Shown piece by piece: positions 60,350 through 64,000 of a DNA stretch of 64,000 bases. The stretch is from Sipunculus nudus (lineage: Eukaryota; Annelida; Sipuncula; Golfingiida; Sipunculidae). The position numbers and the translations under genes are program-made. The stretch covers positions 54,855,812 to 54,919,811 of the forward strand of contig CM049314.1 in assembly GCA_026874595.1 (NCBI GenBank), written 5' to 3'. The notes under the pieces are model-generated. The model worked only from the letters and a program-made list of their open reading frames with translations. It was not told the DNA's origin and ran no database searches. How positions within the stretch are numbered: position 1 is the first letter of the stretch; each line of letters starts with the position of its first letter.

Positions 60350-60549
60350 GCTTTAAAAATGTCGTTCATATATCAAACAATCAGTCTAGGTACGGGTCTT
60401 GGTTCGATATATAGAAAATAATATCCATGAAAGGTCAAAGTTTACAGAGATTTCATGTTTTATTTTCGGGCTCCAAAATTAAAGCTGCTATGGCAGTCGA
60501 ACAAGTGTGGCAAACGATATATGAGGTACACACGGACTAAATGAACCAC

Positions 60550-60810
60550 GTTGGTTCTGGGAAAGACCGCAATCAGTGCTGACGTCACCGGGAAAGACCT
60601 TAGTTCAGCGAGGCGGTGATGTATGGCGCTGAATACCCGGACCAGTCCATGTAATAAGAGGGCCAGAGTGGTAGATAGTTATATAATTTGCCGCAAGGTG
60701 GCAGTAACGACACTAAGAGTTACAAGACCATGAGAGAACGTTTGATTTCTCTGTCGGAGGCAAAAATTAAGTCTTACCTGGACTTCATGGACTGAGCCAG
60801 CCTAAATACT
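60550..60810 (-). repeat. Dispersed repeat, inverted partner at 16.7 kb
   Basis: This is the reverse-complement match of 16735-16975 (GGGAAAGACCTTAGTTCAGC, GCGAGGCGGTGATGT and GAACGTTTGATTTCTCTGTC). It is slightly longer because of a 15-20 base insertion relative to the other copy. Confidence 0.65.
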
Positions 60811-60964
60811 CTCAAATAACGCCTCAATTTAAAGATCACCGGCATGCACAGAGCGACATCTGTCTCCTGTCTTGCGGGAAAAAAAATGCACTGACATCTA
60901 CAGGCCGTGACTGAAACCATAGATTGAGTGACTCCTTGTGGATCAATCAGACTTTCTTTGCAGA

Positions 60965-61190
60965 ATGATATATACTATTAATGTTCTTGTTGAGCGGAGT
61001 TCTCACGTGGATGAGGCGGTTCATTGGTTGCAAAACGCCCTATGCAAAGCTCTGACTTGCTACCACACGGTGACCTTATTGAATGTATATTTGGATTACT
61101 TTGGCGGCTACCCCATAAACACGTGGATATAAACAAAACGAACATCCTGTGTGGAATCGTTGTTTCTGAAACAATGTTATAAATGTTCAA
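60965..61190 (+). repeat. Dispersed repeat, direct partner at 59.14-59.40 kb
   Basis: Second copy of the repeat described at 59.14 kb. The region GTTGCAAAACGCCCTATGCA is the best conserved block. Both open frames across it are repeat translations. Confidence 0.6.
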
Positions 61191-61552
61191 GGTATTATAT
61201 ATACTTAAGGTGTCATATGCTGCCATAGACTGTTAGGTTAAAGTGATAAGAATCGTTCACTTTTCTTTAATGATCCGTCTAAAAAAATCTAAATTTTTAA
61301 AATACTTGAAAAAAAATAAAATCTGAGATTATTTAGGTAACATGTAATAAAACTGCTGAACGTTAATGAAATTACATTAATATCAAAATAATCAATGATT
61401 GAATGGATCAACTAAACCGGTAGATGGCGTCTTTGAACTTGTCGAACTTATCCGCATATGTAATAATGAACGGCCGGCGGACTAACTGTAGACAGTCAGA
61501 TACAGGATTTTATTTATCATGAAATCTGTAGAAGGGAGGAAGCCTTATCTTG

Positions 61553-61842
61553 ATGATTAAAGTTGCCACAATTTTTGTTTTACTTGTGAAGACCTGCTGG
61601 GTTTGTAAATGCAATCACATATTTATTTCAAAGTAATTTTTATATGTGTGATATGTAACAGTGTGTCAGTCTCTAGAGAAAGTGGATGTCTCTTAAAACT
61701 GAAGCTGCGAACCCGTTACTCTCGTAAAACAAGTATCAATGAATTAATGTTGGGTTTCAGCAGTAATCACGAAAAGCTGTATCTGGATTTAGCTAAGTGC
61801 TTAACGGTTTTATTGCTTGCTGGCGGCCTGCCGTTATGACGA
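61553..61842 (+). other. Candidate signal-peptide exon and following open frame
   Basis: ATG at 61553 begins MIKVATIFVLLVKTCWV, a good signal peptide, followed after one base by GTAAAT, a possible phase-1 donor as in the CTLD genes. Downstream, TGTGTCAGTCTCTAGAG could be an acceptor before a 55-codon frame ending at 61837-61839 (ESGCLLKLKL...AGGLPL). That frame has only two Cys and no resemblance to the CTLD exons, and the phase-1 junction would create TAA. The pair may therefore not belong together. No function is proposed. Confidence 0.25.
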
Positions 61843-64000
61843 CGGACAAACATCCATCCCCGTAACTGATCATGACATTAAAGTTAACTAAACTGTTATT
61901 AAAAATGTCAAACAGAGGCTGCCGATCAGGCTACGGATGTATATATGACCAAATAATACACCAAAATATATGGTATCGTTCGCCGGAAATCCACCGGGTT
62001 AGCGTTTCTACTGACTCGTCAAAGAAAAAACGCATACATTGATAAGCGAAAGTAACGTATATAATATTGGCTTATATTACTAGTATATATACTAAACATG
62101 AAACATAGCCATTTTCTGACAGCAGTTTTAACTTGAAGGTTCAGGTTATCACAGATTCTTTATATACCGCCCACTAGGGGCAGACCTTCTGGTGAGCACT
62201 TTATCCTGATGCGGAAAATCAATATATCTGGAATAATTTTCTCTCTATTTCTTGATTCAATGTTCTCGTAACGCTTAGAAAGCAGAATCTTTGAGCACAA
62301 GCACACAAATACGTTGTTTTGCTGTTACATAGTGCACAACATTTGTACAAAGACCAGGCCATGACAAGGCCTTTCTGGAATACTCGTTCAGCCAAGGTGT
62401 TCCAAGTGGAGAAGTATTTTTACGTCCTAAGCCTCCTACTTCCTAAGCCAATCACAGCTGGCCAAGTTATTTGCTGCTGAGATATGTTTGCCAGTTACAA
62501 GTTAGAGCGACCAAAGAGTGTGATATGATCATATAACACTCCTTCGAGCAACTCGGAAAGTATTTTTCTTGAGTGTTTAAGCATTATGTAAAACCTAAAA
62601 CACCAGCGCAACCCCTGAACTCCTGTAAAAGATGTAGTTGTGCATATTTTCTGTTAGAATAATGTCTGCTTAACAAATCGACCACACCATTTATTAAATA
62701 TAATCCATTGATAAATTTTCAATAACCTATATGTGTACCCTATTCAATAACTGATGCTTTTTTGCTGGCCTGTAATGGGACTCTACAATTGAACTGACCT
62801 GACCCAGAAAAAGGTCACCCTTACCTACAAATATCAATAGCTGCAGTTATTCTCAAGGAACCCGGTATTGATCAAAGACCAGCATAGACACCTTTCAATA
62901 AGCCACCAATGAGATATCAGCTGCCCACGTATACAGGCCAGTCCCCATTTCATACATGAAAAGGTCGAATTATACGAGGGACAAATCTCAAAGCATGTCA
63001 GACTTTCACGGTCCGTTCCCTGTGCCCCATGTAAGTACAAAGGTGCTAATGTACCAGCTGTGTAAGCAATGTATATTATTTGCACAGACAATAGGTAATA
63101 TCACTTTGATAAAGCAGAGAGCGCAAACGTGGTAGACAAAATCAGTATCATACATTCATTGAATAATCGCAATCCCAGCGTGAATGTACATTGGGCCTCT
63201 CAAATGCCCACCTTACGCGCATATGGATTCATTTATATATGGATATGTTCACTCACTGACAAAATACCGGCAGAGCACATCATGAGACCGAATACAGTCA
63301 CGCCTCGCTAACTCGGCAAGCTGCAGGGCATATAACAGCGGTCGGTTTAGCGGGCTGGTCATGTTAAACATTAATTACAATTTACTTATATTATAAAATG
63401 CCCGACCGGATCAAAGCGAATGGCCGTGATGATGGACCACTTGATGCACGTTTGACAATATTGTAAATCATACAGGTGGTATTTTACATAGACCTGTACA
63501 ACTTTAAACAGACACATAATATGACTCTTACTTGTATACTAACAGGAATAAACGGCGGAGCGATGGTAAAACCTGTGGTAAAAACATTGTTATATTTCAT
63601 TGAAACCACCTACGACATAGAATTGGTCATCTTCAGTCAAATACACCAAGTGTGTCCATAAATATGCACTGGAATGTTTCAAACTCTTGTATTCTAGCAG
63701 AAATTAGTAAATTGCTTGTACAAACAAACGCTGTCACGGTACATAAATATATATGAATAGGTTGATTCATTAAATGATATCTTATCTAAGGGAAATAACT
63801 TCTACGTGAATTGTGTGTTATCACAGTTTGCTAATGCATATCTAAATATATAAAAGAGGCCTCGAAAATATCCTCTGTTTATGCAAATCACATCAGATAT
63901 AACTATTAACATCACATTAGATCGAGGTATATCCGGGGACGGGAGTTATATACAGGCCCAAAAAATTCCATTAGCAATTCCTTGAGCCTTCAAAGCAGTC
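61843..64000. other. Intergenic, no feature seen
   Basis: There are short open frames only, the longest 85 codons on the minus strand at 62834-63091. No domain, repeat array or RNA gene was recognised up to the window edge. Confidence 0.45.

Overview
The window is eukaryotic, AT-rich and gene-poor. It has spliced exons with GT/AG borders, many (TA)n and compound microsatellites, tRNA-derived SINEs, a BEL/Pao-like retroelement relic and a large load of dispersed repeats. The gene content is degenerate TRIM-like RING/B-box genes and small secreted C-type lectin-domain (CTLD) genes, two families strongly expanded in bivalves. The hairpin-ended dispersed repeats also resemble elements I associate with bivalve genomes. 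I therefore infer a mollusc, probably a bivalve. This rests on recognition only; no search was run.

Layout. 1-14 kb is almost entirely mobile DNA: a BEL/Pao pol C-terminal relic (about 2.07-3.28 kb, minus), then several members of a modular repeat family. Each member starts with a TTTTAGCTCAGCTGA hairpin and ends with a GACCCATGGGTC palindrome followed by CTTGTT. Between them lie shorter repeats and a 1.9-kb inverted-repeat unit. 14.9-26.9 kb holds four TRIM-like copies, all on the plus strand and all broken or partial (14.95-15.99, about 17.75, 21.9-22.4 and 26.1-26.9 kb), with another modular element between the second and third. 29.5-33.5 kb is a large minus-strand member of the modular family. 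It is built of repeated units, nine of which carry the palindrome GGTGGCGCCACC or a near copy.

34.8-58.4 kb is a CTLD cluster. A minus-strand pseudogene (34.8-36.8 kb) and an apparently intact minus-strand gene (41.6-43.6 kb) have the same four-exon, phase-1 structure: signal peptide, a small CxxxCxxxCP module, then two CTLD exons. A divergent plus-strand paralogue (56.5-58.4 kb) has lost the first intron and carries one nonsense codon. A weaker fourth relic may lie at 45.5-46.4 kb. 53-64 kb otherwise holds isolated possible exons, minisatellites and dispersed repeats.

Functionally, the only gene I would call intact is the secreted lectin-like gene at 41.6-43.6 kb. The rest is a record of birth-and-death evolution in two families often linked to innate immunity, inside heavy transposable-element traffic. 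Three members of the modular family (near 7, 13 and 21 kb) carry regularly spaced AGGTCA direct repeats that match nuclear-receptor response elements. This is the most unusual non-coding signal in the window.
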